Assembly: GCA_027451785.1 (NCBI GenBank)
Contig: DAIDIS010000196.1
Location: forward strand, 1 to 9,724
Source: Acidimicrobiales bacterium
GTDB lineage: Bacteria > Actinomycetota > Acidimicrobiia > Acidimicrobiales > JAKAVM01
Direction: 5' to 3'
DNA length: 9,724 nt
Shown here: piece after piece, positions 1 to 6,784 of the stretch
How the letters are laid out: every line of letters starts with the position of its first letter
Position numbering within the stretch: the first letter of the stretch is position 1
Position numbers and translations under genes: made by a program
The notes under the pieces: generated by a model
The model's database searches: none
What the model was told of the DNA's origin: nothing
The model's input: the letters and a program-made list of their open reading frames with translations, nothing else

Positions 1-880
1 TCACTCCATTCAAGTCGATTACTTTGTCCCCAAGCCTTGGCACACCCGACGCGATCTCGGACTTCGTTCGAGAGGTGAACTGTCCGGCCGACGAGAGCTG
101 AAGCGACCCTGCACGATCCACCTTGGGGCCGGTGTCGCTAATAAGCGCCGTTGCACTCTCGACCCTGGACTTCGACTTGCGACGTCGCGCCGGGGCACCC
201 CTGCGAAGCCAAGCGAGCTCGGAGCGGGCAAGGTTGCGCCTTACGGCCTCCTGCGATGCCTCTTGGGAGAGCCTGGTTGCCTTGGCGTCCAGGTAGGTCT
301 CATAGCCGCCGTCGTGGACGTAGCCGGTACCGCGGTCAAGCTCAAGAACCTTGGTTGTCACCCGGTCGAGCACGTGACGGTCGTGAGTGACCAGTATCAG
401 GCCTCCGCTGAAGACGGTCAGTCGGGACTCCAGCCAAGCTATGGCGGCGACATCCAGGTGGTTCGTCGGCTCATCCAGTATCAACAGATCAAGGGGCTCT
501 ATCAAGAGCTTGGCGAGGGCGACTCTCTTGGCTTGTCCCCCGGACAGGGTCGTGGTCCGGGCAGCCAGGAAGCCTGACATTCCCAGCTTGTCGAGGACTG
601 CTTCGGACTCCCAGTTATCGCCGACGTACTCAAGGACGGAGGTGTCTCCGAGAACCGGGACCTGGGGAAGCATTCCGGCCCGGACATTCTTGCCGAATCT
701 GACCGTGCCTGACTCCGGTTCTTGTTGCCTAGCCAGCACTCTGAGCAAAGTGGATTTTCCTGTGCCGTTGCGGCCTACGACGCCGAGTCTGTCCTTGCTC
801 GCGAGAGTAAGCGAAAGATCCCCGAAAAGGGGGCGGTCGGGGCGAGACACTCCGATCTTGTCTGCGTCGACGAGGATCAT
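1..880 (-). CDS. ABC-F family ATPase (Uup-like), N-terminal part; C-terminus beyond window
   Basis: Soluble ATPase with two ABC domains on one chain. Members of this family act on the ribosome (translation factors or antibiotic protection) rather than in transport. Visible in the first domain: Walker A GRNGTGKST (residues 36-44), Q-loop LPQ (71-73), signature LSGGQ (112-116), Walker B plus catalytic Glu LLILDEPTNHLD (132-143; NHLD is the ABC-F hallmark) and H-switch H166. Only about 38 residues separate the Q-loop from the signature, so the 'arm' insertion is absent, as in Uup types. Residues about 205-250 form a basic linker (RRNLARSELAWLRRGAPARR) typical of Uup-like proteins, and LGDKVIDLNGV at 283-293 begins the second ABC domain before the window ends. 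The ATG at 880 is chosen because MILVDADKIG matches the usual family N-terminus. An in-frame GTG at 952 would add 24 residues and cannot be excluded, since neither start has a good Shine-Dalgarno. It has no transmembrane segments, so it is unlikely to be the partner of the divergent permease. Confidence 0.93.
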   Translation of the reverse strand, partial: MILVDADKIGVSRPDRPLFGDLSLTLASKDRLGVVGRNGTGKSTLLRVLARQQEPESGTVRFGKNVRAGMLPQVPVLGDTSVLEYVGDNWESEAVLDKLGMSGFLAARTTTLSGGQAKRVALAKLLIEPLDLLILDEPTNHLDVAAIAWLESRLTVFSGGLILVTHDRHVLDRVTTKVLELDRGTGYVHDGGYETYLDAKATRLSQEASQEAVRRNLARSELAWLRRGAPARRRKSKSRVESATALISDTGPKVDRAGSLQLSSAGQFTSRTKSEIASGVPRLGDKVIDLNGV

Positions 881-892
881 CGTACCGGTACG
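881..892. repeat. 12-bp perfect palindrome directly upstream of the ABC-F ATG
   Basis: CGTACCGGTACG equals its own reverse complement and abuts the ATG at 880 of the ABC-F gene. It could be an operator or a chance palindrome; one or two of this size are expected in a window this long. If the GTG at 952 is the true start, it lies inside the coding region. Confidence 0.4.
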
Positions 893-1001
893 GTCTCCGA
901 AGAGATTCGGCGGAAAATTCTCAGGGAAGCTACGGGGCTCATCTCTAGGCACCGAGTGTACCCCCAAGCAAGTAAGGCAACATCAGCCCACCAAGGCTGC
1001 G

Positions 1002-1007
1002 TATCAT
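1002..1007 (+). promoter_or_regulatory. Possible -10 box for the permease gene
   Basis: TATCAT matches the TATAAT consensus at five of six positions and lies 35 nt before the ATG at 1043, between the divergent ABC-F and permease genes. No recognisable -35 hexamer is correctly spaced, so this is only a candidate. Confidence 0.3.
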
Positions 1008-1042
1008 CGTAACGAGGAATACCCAAGGACGGACCCAGCCGG

Positions 1043-3697
1043 ATGCTCGTAAAGACCAGGCGCAACAACCCTAGGGGCGCAAATCCCAGGACCAAAGTTC
1101 CAGGCTTCTCCGCCATGGTCAAGTGCATGGGCCTTAGGCACATGCTCGAAAAGAAGCTTCGCTCGGGGCTTACGATAGCGGGCGTTGCAGCGGGCGTGGC
1201 ATTGGTCCTGTCGGTTACCTCCATGAACTCGACACTTCTGGCCTCCACGAAATCCTCTGTTCTCCAGGCTACAAGCACCAATTTGGCCCAGATCAGCTCG
1301 CCTTCACCTGCGGGGTTGCCCGAGAGCCTTTCGGCGCAGATAGCGTCCACTCCAGGGGTTGAAAAGGCCGTATCCCTGCTCCAAATCCATACCGAGATGA
1401 GCAACCTGTCCAGTCAGACTCCTGCCTTGCTCATCGGAGCCTCCGGGGGGTTGCAATACTTATTCGGTTCCTCGCACTCAAGTGGATCGACAGGCGTCTT
1501 CTCAATCAGCGGGGGGTTCGGGCCGTTCGGGGGAGGGATTGTTCTTTCGGAGTCACTGGCAAGCTACCTGGGCGTCGGTATCGGCTCGGAAATCAGGGTT
1601 CAGTTGGCTTCGGGGCTCAAGATCCTCACGGTATCGGGAATAGTGAGCGGCTCATCAATATCTGCCATCAATGGAGGCCGGTTCGCCACAATGCTGATGG
1701 CGCCCGCTCAGCTTGCCTTCGGCATGATAGGACGGGTAACCGATTTCTTCGTGCTTCCCAAGGCCGGAATCTCGCCCTCGCAATTGGTGCCCCGTCTAAA
1801 CGCGGTGCTGAACGGCATGGCAAGTGCCACACTTCCTGGCCAGGCCGGCAACTTTCTCTCTCAGGAGCTGGCTCCTTTTCAGGTGTTGACCGACTTGATC
1901 GGGCTGATGGCCCTCTTCGTTTCGCTTGTCGTCGTCTACAACACGATGGCCATGGCAGCAGCAGAACGAAGGCGGGAGCTTGCGCTGGCGCAATCGTTGG
2001 GAGCTTCGCCACGGCAGGTGACGCTTACTTTCCTTGCCGAAGCAACCTTGCTCGGGGTTGTCGGTACGGTCCTGGGCTTGCTTGGAGGGATCGTACTCGG
2101 GCATGTGCTCTTGAGCTTTGCGGTCAATGCCTACCAGAGCGTCCTGGGGTCTGCGCCCAAGCCCACTTTGAACGTGTCTGTGTTTGAGGTTGCTCTTGCG
2201 GCTCTTTCCGGGATTGTTGTCACCGTTGCCGGGGCCCTGGTGCCGTCGCTGATGGCCAGGCGGGTACAGCTTGTTGAGGGGTTGAAGCCCTCCGGGTCGT
2301 TCGAGACGACCTCAGGATCCTCCCTGAATAACAGGAAATTCGCATTGGGTTTCGGCGGGATAGTTCTCGGCTTGGCAATCGGGGTCGGCGGGCTCTTGGG
2401 GAGCCTTCCGATTTGGCTCGCAGCAATCGGGATGCTGGCACTCGTCGGGGGAGTACTTGTCGTGCTGCCCTTTTGCGTGCCGTGGTTCGTCCGCTTTGCA
2501 AAGCCGTCGGCGGAGAAGCTTCTGGGGGTGCCGGGAAGGGTCGGGTCGGCTGCTATTGACTCGAACCCGAAGAGAACGGGGTTCACAGTTGCGACACTCG
2601 TTCTGGCCCTCACCATGGTCATTGGTCTTGGGGCGTCGGTGAACTCCTTCGAGTCGAAGTTCCACACCCTCGTAACCGACCTGAGCACAACACCCATCTC
2701 GGTCCAGGCTTCGACTCTCGTAAACTACACGGCCTCGATCCCATTGAGCCCCTATGACGCACTTGGGCTTTCAACTGTCAACGGGGTTAAGGCAGTTCTC
2801 CCGGAGGAGCACGCGTTCACCTCGGTAGGCAGCTCCGAAGGAATCATTTATGCGATCTCCGCTCAACAAGCGCAGGCCCAGGGAGTCTTGGGTCCCGCTT
2901 TCGGCAGCGATGCGAAGCTTTCCCCCAATCCAGCCCAGTTCATGAACGCGATCCTGAACGGAAACATAGTGGTTTCGACCCTGGCGGCGAAGTCGCTCAA
3001 CCTGAGGGTTGGAAGCTCACTGGTCTTGGGGACACCCAGCGGGAAGAAGGCCTTCACCGTTGGTGCAGTCTTTTCCGATTTGGCGCCGGCCGACTCGTTC
3101 TTCATTGACAGATCCGTCTACGAGCAGGATTGGGGAGACAGCGGGGTGGCGATCTTCCGTGTGGTCCTCAACCCCGGAGCCGACACCGGCCAGGTTGTGC
3201 GGGGGCTGGAGGGAATCATTCACGCGACCTCGATGCAAGCTGACGTTCAGACTCGCGACCAATCGGTGGCATCGCTCTCCTCCTCTTTGAGCCAGACGTT
3301 CTCTCTGGCGAAGGCGATCGAGCTGGCAGCGTTGATTGTGGCGGGTTTCTCGGTTGCCAATACCGCGCTTACGACGATCGTGGAGCGAAAATGGGAGCTT
3401 GGCCTGCAGCGAGCAATCGGTATGAGCAAGGGCCAGCTCTCAAAGACACTCCTGGTTGAAGCCGTCTTCACTGGCCTGCTTGGCTGGTTGGGGGCGCTGG
3501 TTGCCGGTCTCGCGGTGTGGGCGTTGATCATTGAGGGGGCCTCTGTGCCTTTTGGTTCCAAGCTGCCGTTCACCTTCCCTTTCTCGACGGTAATCGTCGC
3601 CCTTGGACTGGGTCTCGCGCTCGTCGGGTTGGCGACCGTATACCCGAGGAGGGTGGCCGCAAAGGTCGAGATCGTGGACTCTCTCAGGTATGAGTAG
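1043..3697 (+). CDS. FtsX/MacB-type ABC transporter permease, two fused permease modules
   Basis: Integral membrane permease of the FtsX/DUF214 class, which moves or extracts lipids, lipoproteins or peptides when paired with a separate ATPase. At 884 aa it carries two repeats, each an N-terminal membrane helix, a large extracytoplasmic domain (about 61-280 and 535-750) and an FtsX core. Likely membrane segments: about 43-60, 283-302, 333-358, 382-402, 434-454, 457-480, 513-532, 756-777, 806-829 and 848-867. Each core has the conserved cytoplasmic loop after its first helix: ERRRELALAQSLGASPRQV (308-326) and ERKWELGLQRAIGMSKGQL (781-799). An in-frame TAA at 1010 limits upstream extension. The ATG at 1043 has only a distant AAGGA, and about 40 mostly polar residues precede helix 1, so ATG 1115 or 1127 (beginning MVKC or MGLR) may be the real start. 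No cognate ATP-binding subunit is in the window, and the substrate is unknown. Confidence 0.92.
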   Translation: MLVKTRRNNPRGANPRTKVPGFSAMVKCMGLRHMLEKKLRSGLTIAGVAAGVALVLSVTSMNSTLLASTKSSVLQATSTNLAQISSPSPAGLPESLSAQIASTPGVEKAVSLLQIHTEMSNLSSQTPALLIGASGGLQYLFGSSHSSGSTGVFSISGGFGPFGGGIVLSESLASYLGVGIGSEIRVQLASGLKILTVSGIVSGSSISAINGGRFATMLMAPAQLAFGMIGRVTDFFVLPKAGISPSQLVPRLNAVLNGMASATLPGQAGNFLSQELAPFQVLTDLIGLMALFVSLVVVYNTMAMAAAERRRELALAQSLGASPRQVTLTFLAEATLLGVVGTVLGLLGGIVLGHVLLSFAVNAYQSVLGSAPKPTLNVSVFEVALAALSGIVVTVAGALVPSLMARRVQLVEGLKPSGSFETTSGSSLNNRKFALGFGGIVLGLAIGVGGLLGSLPIWLAAIGMLALVGGVLVVLPFCVPWFVRFAKPSAEKLLGVPGRVGSAAIDSNPKRTGFTVATLVLALTMVIGLGASVNSFESKFHTLVTDLSTTPISVQASTLVNYTASIPLSPYDALGLSTVNGVKAVLPEEHAFTSVGSSEGIIYAISAQQAQAQGVLGPAFGSDAKLSPNPAQFMNAILNGNIVVSTLAAKSLNLRVGSSLVLGTPSGKKAFTVGAVFSDLAPADSFFIDRSVYEQDWGDSGVAIFRVVLNPGADTGQVVRGLEGIIHATSMQADVQTRDQSVASLSSSLSQTFSLAKAIELAALIVAGFSVANTALTTIVERKWELGLQRAIGMSKGQLSKTLLVEAVFTGLLGWLGALVAGLAVWALIIEGASVPFGSKLPFTFPFSTVIVALGLGLALVGLATVYPRRVAAKVEIVDSLRYE

Positions 3698-3705
3698 CTG
3701 AGTCC

Positions 3706-3716
3706 GAATAATATTC
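3706..3716. repeat. AT-rich dyad in the permease-sulfotransferase gap
   Basis: GAATA-A-TATTC is a perfect 11-bp dyad, starting 9 bp after the permease stop, in an otherwise GC-rich sequence. It contains TAATAT, which could serve as a -10 element for the sulfotransferase about 60 bp downstream. It has no U-tract terminator geometry and no clear -35. Confidence 0.3.
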
Positions 3717-3758
3717 AGATGATCGTCATAGCGGTCTTTGCCGGCAGGGTGGCGAATG

Positions 3759-3764
3759 AAGGGA
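3759..3764 (+). promoter_or_regulatory. Shine-Dalgarno that fixes the TTG start of the sulfotransferase
   Basis: AAGGGA lies with AAGGG ending 8 nt before the TTG at 3772. That is ideal spacing and the reason for accepting a TTG initiator. Confidence 0.7.
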
Positions 3765-3771
3765 AACAGCA

Positions 3772-4590
3772 TTGGACGCCAAAAGAAACGTGGATCGACT
3801 GGTCAAGTCTCCGGTGTTTGTGTTTTCGCCGCCGAGGTCCGGCTCGACCCTTCTCAGGTGCATACTCGATAGCCACTCGAAGATTCATGCCCCGCACGAG
3901 TTCCATCTAGGAGACCTTCACATCCGGGTTGGGACCAGTTATGCAAAGGCGACTCTCGAGGTCTTCGGGATCACGATCAACGAGCTTCAGGAACTGATGT
4001 GGGATCGATTCCTGGACTGGGAGCTAAAAAGATCCGGCAAGGAGATTCTCGTCGAGAAGACCCCGCCCAACGTACTTCACTGGAAGCGGATTTCGGCTAC
4101 CTGGCCCGACGCGCGTTACATCTTCCTTGTGCGAAACCCTGCCCATATTGCGCGGTCGATCCAAGAGGCTCTTCAAACCCAGAACGTCATAGAAAAATCA
4201 CAGTTCGCCCTGGAACTGGCTGTTTCCGCTTCAAAAAGGGAAACCTACCCCAAGGTCTCTCTAATCAATGCGCTGCCAACCCGAACGGTTGCGACCTTCG
4301 TCCGGGCAATGGAAGAGGCGAGGGGAGCTTTAGACGGCCCGACCGTTCGTTATGAAGACCTGACGGCCGAGCCGGAAAAGGTTGTAAGGGGACTTTGTGA
4401 TTTCATCGGTGTGGAGTTCGAGCCCGAGATGCTCGACTACGGCAATTTCGATCACGGGCCGCACACGATGCGCGTAGGGGACTGGACCGAAAAGATCCGG
4501 ACCGGCAGGATACAAGAGGCTCCCCCGAAGCCGAGCGAGCGTGAGATTCCAAAGTATCTGCGAAAGTACTGCAAAATTTGGGGTTACTAG
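3772..4590 (+). CDS. PAPS-dependent sulfotransferase family protein
   Basis: Predicted cytoplasmic enzyme transferring a sulfuryl group from PAPS to a hydroxyl or amine of an unknown acceptor. Seen in the 272 residues: the 5'-phosphosulfate loop PPRSGSTLL (20-28), preceded by the hydrophobic strand VFVF; EKTPPNVLHW (95-104), typical of the Sulfotransfer_1/3 group; the 3'-phosphate motif YIFLVRNPAHIARSI (116-130), with R121 and S129 as the usual PAP ligands; and the C-terminal YEDLTAEPEKVVRGLCDFIG (194-213), a family hallmark. Length is normal for a stand-alone bacterial sulfotransferase, and there is no signal peptide. TTG is used as start because of the well-placed AAGGG and because the core motif lies only about 20 residues downstream. 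It follows the permease by 74 bp and is convergent with the acyl carrier protein gene. The acceptor could be a lipid, glycan or carrier-bound acyl chain; the sequence does not say which. Family assignment is firm, substrate open. Confidence 0.9.
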   Translation: MDAKRNVDRLVKSPVFVFSPPRSGSTLLRCILDSHSKIHAPHEFHLGDLHIRVGTSYAKATLEVFGITINELQELMWDRFLDWELKRSGKEILVEKTPPNVLHWKRISATWPDARYIFLVRNPAHIARSIQEALQTQNVIEKSQFALELAVSASKRETYPKVSLINALPTRTVATFVRAMEEARGALDGPTVRYEDLTAEPEKVVRGLCDFIGVEFEPEMLDYGNFDHGPHTMRVGDWTEKIRTGRIQEAPPKPSEREIPKYLRKYCKIWGY

Positions 4591-4595
4591 AGCGA

Positions 4596-4642
4596 GGGCT
4601 TAGCAGCCCAGGTTCAATGGAGCGACCGCATCGGTAAACCGA
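4596..4642. terminator. Two small hairpins between convergent genes (weak terminator candidates)
   Basis: In the 57-bp gap between the sulfotransferase and carrier protein stop codons lie GGGCT-TAGC-AGCCC (4596-4609, 5-bp stem, 4-nt loop) and TCGG-TAAA-CCGA (4631-4642, 4-bp stem). Neither is followed by a T-run in either direction, so intrinsic termination is doubtful. They are listed because the position between convergent genes is where a bidirectional terminator would be expected. Confidence 0.2.
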
Positions 4643-4647
4643 AGAGC

Positions 4648-5001
4648 CTAGGAAATCACCCCGGACCACCTGCGGCACCAGGATTCAAGCTCGTCTCGTG
4701 GAGCCCTGGTCCTCACGGTTTCGGCCAAGTCGATGATCGAAACCAGGCGATCGGCATCTTCGTCGTCTACGACATTGATGTCCAGGTCGTCCTCGATCTG
4801 GGCCAGCAGCTCGACGAAGTCCAGTGAGTCGAGGTTGCCGAATGAAACCTCTTCAAGTCTGCTCAGGTCGATTAGGCCCGCGGCTCCATCCATCGAGACA
4901 GCGTGGTCTCCGAAGATGCTCACGGCTCGGTTGATTACTGCGCTTGCAACTTCCGTGATGCCCAATCTGTCGTTTACCGCAGTAGTGCGGTTATAACTCA
5001 T
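4648..5001 (-). CDS. Acyl carrier protein (phosphopantetheine-binding)
   Basis: Small acidic carrier that holds acyl chains as thioesters on a 4'-phosphopantetheine arm. The 117-aa product contains FGNLDSLDFVELLAQIEDDL (54-73) with the DSL attachment motif at 58-60. S59 is the expected prosthetic-group site, and it starts the acidic recognition helix. Helices before (ITEVASAVINRAVSIFG, 15-31) and after (DADRLVSIIDLAETVRTR, 82-99) complete the four-helix fold. It is longer than a housekeeping ACP of about 80 aa, with an N-terminal extension of about 12 residues and a C-terminal tail of about 20 (ending ESWCRRWSGVIS), which suggests a specialised carrier. The start at 5001 is set by GGAGGG 8 nt upstream. 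The same frame stays open further upstream, but that would run across the promoter region into the ligase gene. It is divergent from the fatty-acyl-AMP ligase, its likely loading enzyme. I see no phosphopantetheinyl transferase in the window. Confidence 0.93.
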   Translation of the reverse strand: MSYNRTTAVNDRLGITEVASAVINRAVSIFGDHAVSMDGAAGLIDLSRLEEVSFGNLDSLDFVELLAQIEDDLDINVVDDEDADRLVSIIDLAETVRTRAPRDELESWCRRWSGVIS

Positions 5002-5009
5002 TCGGTGCG

Positions 5010-5015
5010 CCCTCC
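5010..5015 (-). promoter_or_regulatory. Shine-Dalgarno of the acyl carrier protein gene
   Basis: On the minus strand GGAGGG stands 8 nt before the ATG at 5001. It is the strongest ribosome binding site in the window and decides the start against longer upstream possibilities. Confidence 0.8.
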
Positions 5016-5036
5016 ATGCCGGCGTATCAATTGAAT

Positions 5037-5061
5037 GGCGACTTCCATCGTAGCGGTCGCC
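5037..5061. promoter_or_regulatory. Inverted repeat spanning a possible -10 of the carrier protein gene
   Basis: GGCGAC (5037-5042) and GTCGCC (5056-5061) are perfect 6-bp inverted arms separated by 13 bp. Between them on the minus strand is TACGAT (5052-5047), a TANNNT-type -10 that would give a leader of about 40 nt containing the GGAGGG site. The arrangement resembles an operator overlapping a promoter in the shared 97-bp intergenic region. No good -35 was found, and the dyad could be chance. Confidence 0.35.
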
Positions 5062-5084
5062 GGGGCAAAAAACAGAAACCGCAC

Positions 5085-5090
5085 TAAACT
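5085..5090 (+). promoter_or_regulatory. Candidate -10 of a leaderless fatty-acyl-AMP ligase transcript
   Basis: TAAACT (TANNNT type) ends 8 nt before the ATG at 5099, and no Shine-Dalgarno is visible upstream of that ATG. The spacing would place the transcription start at or next to the A of the start codon, as in actinobacterial leaderless mRNAs. No -35 match is evident. Confidence 0.4.
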
Positions 5091-5098
5091 CACATCCG

Positions 5099-6784
5099 AT
5101 GCCTACCGTCTTGGAAATGGTCGAAAAGGGTTGTAGCGGATCCGGGAAGCTACGGTTTCTGCCTAACGAGGCGGATCCACGGCCGATCTCCGATCTCTGG
5201 AAGGCATCCGAGGCCGCAGGGAAATGGTTGGTGTCCAAGGCGGGCGAGCGCCCCGTGATAGCGGGTGTTCTTTCGACTTCCTTCGCCTCCGTTGCTTCGG
5301 TTCTGGGCACCTGGAGAGCTGGAGGCACCTTCGCCTCACTCCCGCTTCCAGGAAGGGCCATGAGCCCCGACGCCTACGTCTCTCAATTGACTCGTGTGTG
5401 CAAGCTGATTGAAGCCTCCTGCCTGCTGGTCGACCCGGCCTACCTATCGCTGTTCCCGGACGACATGGGGCTCGACATCAAGCCATACGGCTTCGATGAA
5501 GTCTTGAGTGGCAGAGGAGAAATCTCCCTTCCCGACGAGGGCGGCTGGTTGGTCCAGTTCTCTTCGGGCAGCACGTCCGACCCGAAGGGTATCCGCTTGT
5601 CTCAGGAAGCGATTGGAGCCAATGTCGTTTCAATCATCGAGCGGGCGGCGGTCGTGCCCGGCGACAAATGTTGCTCCTGGCTGCCCCTCTCTCACGATAT
5701 GGGCTTGATCGGAATGTGCCTGACGGCGCTGGCAACAGGTGCCCCGGAGATCGGCAACTCGGATCTGACCTTGATATCGCCTGAGCATTTCCTTGCTCGC
5801 CCTACCGTGTGGATGGAAACCTGCTCCGAGATGGGTGCCTCGATTACCTGCGGGCCGAACTTCGGGCTTGAGCTTGCCTTGCGTAGGCTGAAGCGATCCA
5901 AGCCGCTTGATCTGTCCAGGATGAGGGTCCTTATCACTGGTGCCGAGCGGGTGCGTCCGAGCACCCTTCATAGGGTGGAGGAGGAGCTTGGGGCCTTCGG
6001 GTTCCCCAAGGGTGCGTTTTGTCCGGCATACGGATTGGCGGAAGCCACGCTTTGTGTGTCCCTCAGTGCCCCGGGGAGAGAGTGGAAATCAGTCTTGGCC
6101 GACTCCAAGGCAATGACTGAAGGCCGCTTTGAGGAGATGGGAGTTCGTAGCGCTTCCGATCCCGAGCCCCACTACGGAACCGAGATTATTGAGTTGGTGT
6201 CCTGCGGAAGTCCGATAAGCGACATGGAGTTCATGGTGGTGGCTCCAGGTAGTTCGCCTGCGAGCGGCAAGGTGCCACAGGGTTCGACTGGTGAGATCCT
6301 CGTTAAAGGTCCATCGCTTCTAACGGACTACATCGGGGCCGAGTTGAGTCTGGCGGAAGGAGGTTGGTTCGAGACTTCCGACTTGGGCTTTGAGCGAGAC
6401 GGTGAGCTATACGTCGTCGGCCGCATGGACGACCTCATCATCGTTGCCGGAAAGAACTTTCATGCCGTCGACTTGGAAGCATGCGTCGACAATGCGGCGG
6501 TCAAGCCGGGAACGTTGGTGGCTGTCGCGACGGAAGACGGTCGGTATGCAGTCGTGGCCGAGCCTTCCGAAGCTGCGACCGCAGACGCTCTCCCTCAGGC
6601 AGCCAACGAAATCCGGTCCCAGCTTTCGGAGTCTGCCGGGACGGCGCCTTCGTCAGTGATATTCGTGACTCCTAAGTCGGTACCCAAGACGACCAGCGGC
6701 AAGCTACAGCGATACAAGGTAAGGATGGCTCTGGAATCCGGCCAACTTTCCGTTGAGTCGAGGAGCGACTTCGGGGCAAGATGA
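5099..6784 (+). CDS. Fatty-acyl-AMP ligase (FAAL/FadD32-like AMP-dependent synthetase)
   Basis: ANL-superfamily adenylating enzyme predicted to convert a carboxylic (probably fatty) acid plus ATP into acyl-AMP and pass it to a carrier protein. In the 561 residues: phosphate-binding loop QFSSGSTSDPKG (153-164); WLPLSHDMGLIG (194-205), a signature of FAALs and their relatives; ITGAERVRPSTL (279-290); aromatic motif YGLAEATL (311-318); TSDLGF (426-431) containing the ribose-binding Asp; hinge GRMDDLIIVAGKNFHAVDLE (441-460); and PKTTSGKLQRYK (529-540) with catalytic lysine K535. Length is normal and no transmembrane segment is seen. Whether it forms acyl-AMP for an ACP or acyl-CoA depends on the FAAL-specific insertion, which I could not align. 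The ACP immediately divergent favours the ACP route. The start rests on the ATG at 5099 just after a TAAACT box. Its stop overlaps the next gene as ATGA, implying translational coupling. The N-terminus is short relative to FadD32 types. Confidence 0.9.
   Translation: MPTVLEMVEKGCSGSGKLRFLPNEADPRPISDLWKASEAAGKWLVSKAGERPVIAGVLSTSFASVASVLGTWRAGGTFASLPLPGRAMSPDAYVSQLTRVCKLIEASCLLVDPAYLSLFPDDMGLDIKPYGFDEVLSGRGEISLPDEGGWLVQFSSGSTSDPKGIRLSQEAIGANVVSIIERAAVVPGDKCCSWLPLSHDMGLIGMCLTALATGAPEIGNSDLTLISPEHFLARPTVWMETCSEMGASITCGPNFGLELALRRLKRSKPLDLSRMRVLITGAERVRPSTLHRVEEELGAFGFPKGAFCPAYGLAEATLCVSLSAPGREWKSVLADSKAMTEGRFEEMGVRSASDPEPHYGTEIIELVSCGSPISDMEFMVVAPGSSPASGKVPQGSTGEILVKGPSLLTDYIGAELSLAEGGWFETSDLGFERDGELYVVGRMDDLIIVAGKNFHAVDLEACVDNAAVKPGTLVAVATEDGRYAVVAEPSEAATADALPQAANEIRSQLSESAGTAPSSVIFVTPKSVPKTTSGKLQRYKVRMALESGQLSVESRSDFGAR

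Noticed and set aside
387..1052. 221-residue open frame on the plus strand.
   Set aside because: It is antisense to the ABC-F gene, whose Walker A, signature and Walker B motifs are intact. The plus-strand translation shows no domain and has a biased Ser/Pro/Arg-rich composition.
2131..2697. 188-residue open frame on the minus strand inside the permease.
   Set aside because: The composition (Pro/Arg/Thr rich, no domain) is typical of antisense to a membrane protein gene in GC-rich DNA.
1..3697. ABC-F ATPase and FtsX permease as one two-component ABC transporter.
   Set aside because: They are divergent, and the ATPase has the tandem-domain, NHLD and Uup-linker features of ribosome-acting ABC-F proteins rather than the single-domain LolD/MacB type expected for an FtsX partner.
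4596..4609. Hairpin GGGCT-TAGC-AGCCC as a confident intrinsic terminator.
   Set aside because: The stem is only 5 bp and no T-run follows on either strand, so it is kept only as a weak candidate.
4648..5361. A longer minus-strand frame would extend the carrier protein to 237 residues.
   Set aside because: The extra 120 residues are antisense to the ligase gene and low in recognisable structure, whereas GGAGGG stands 8 nt before the ATG at 5001.
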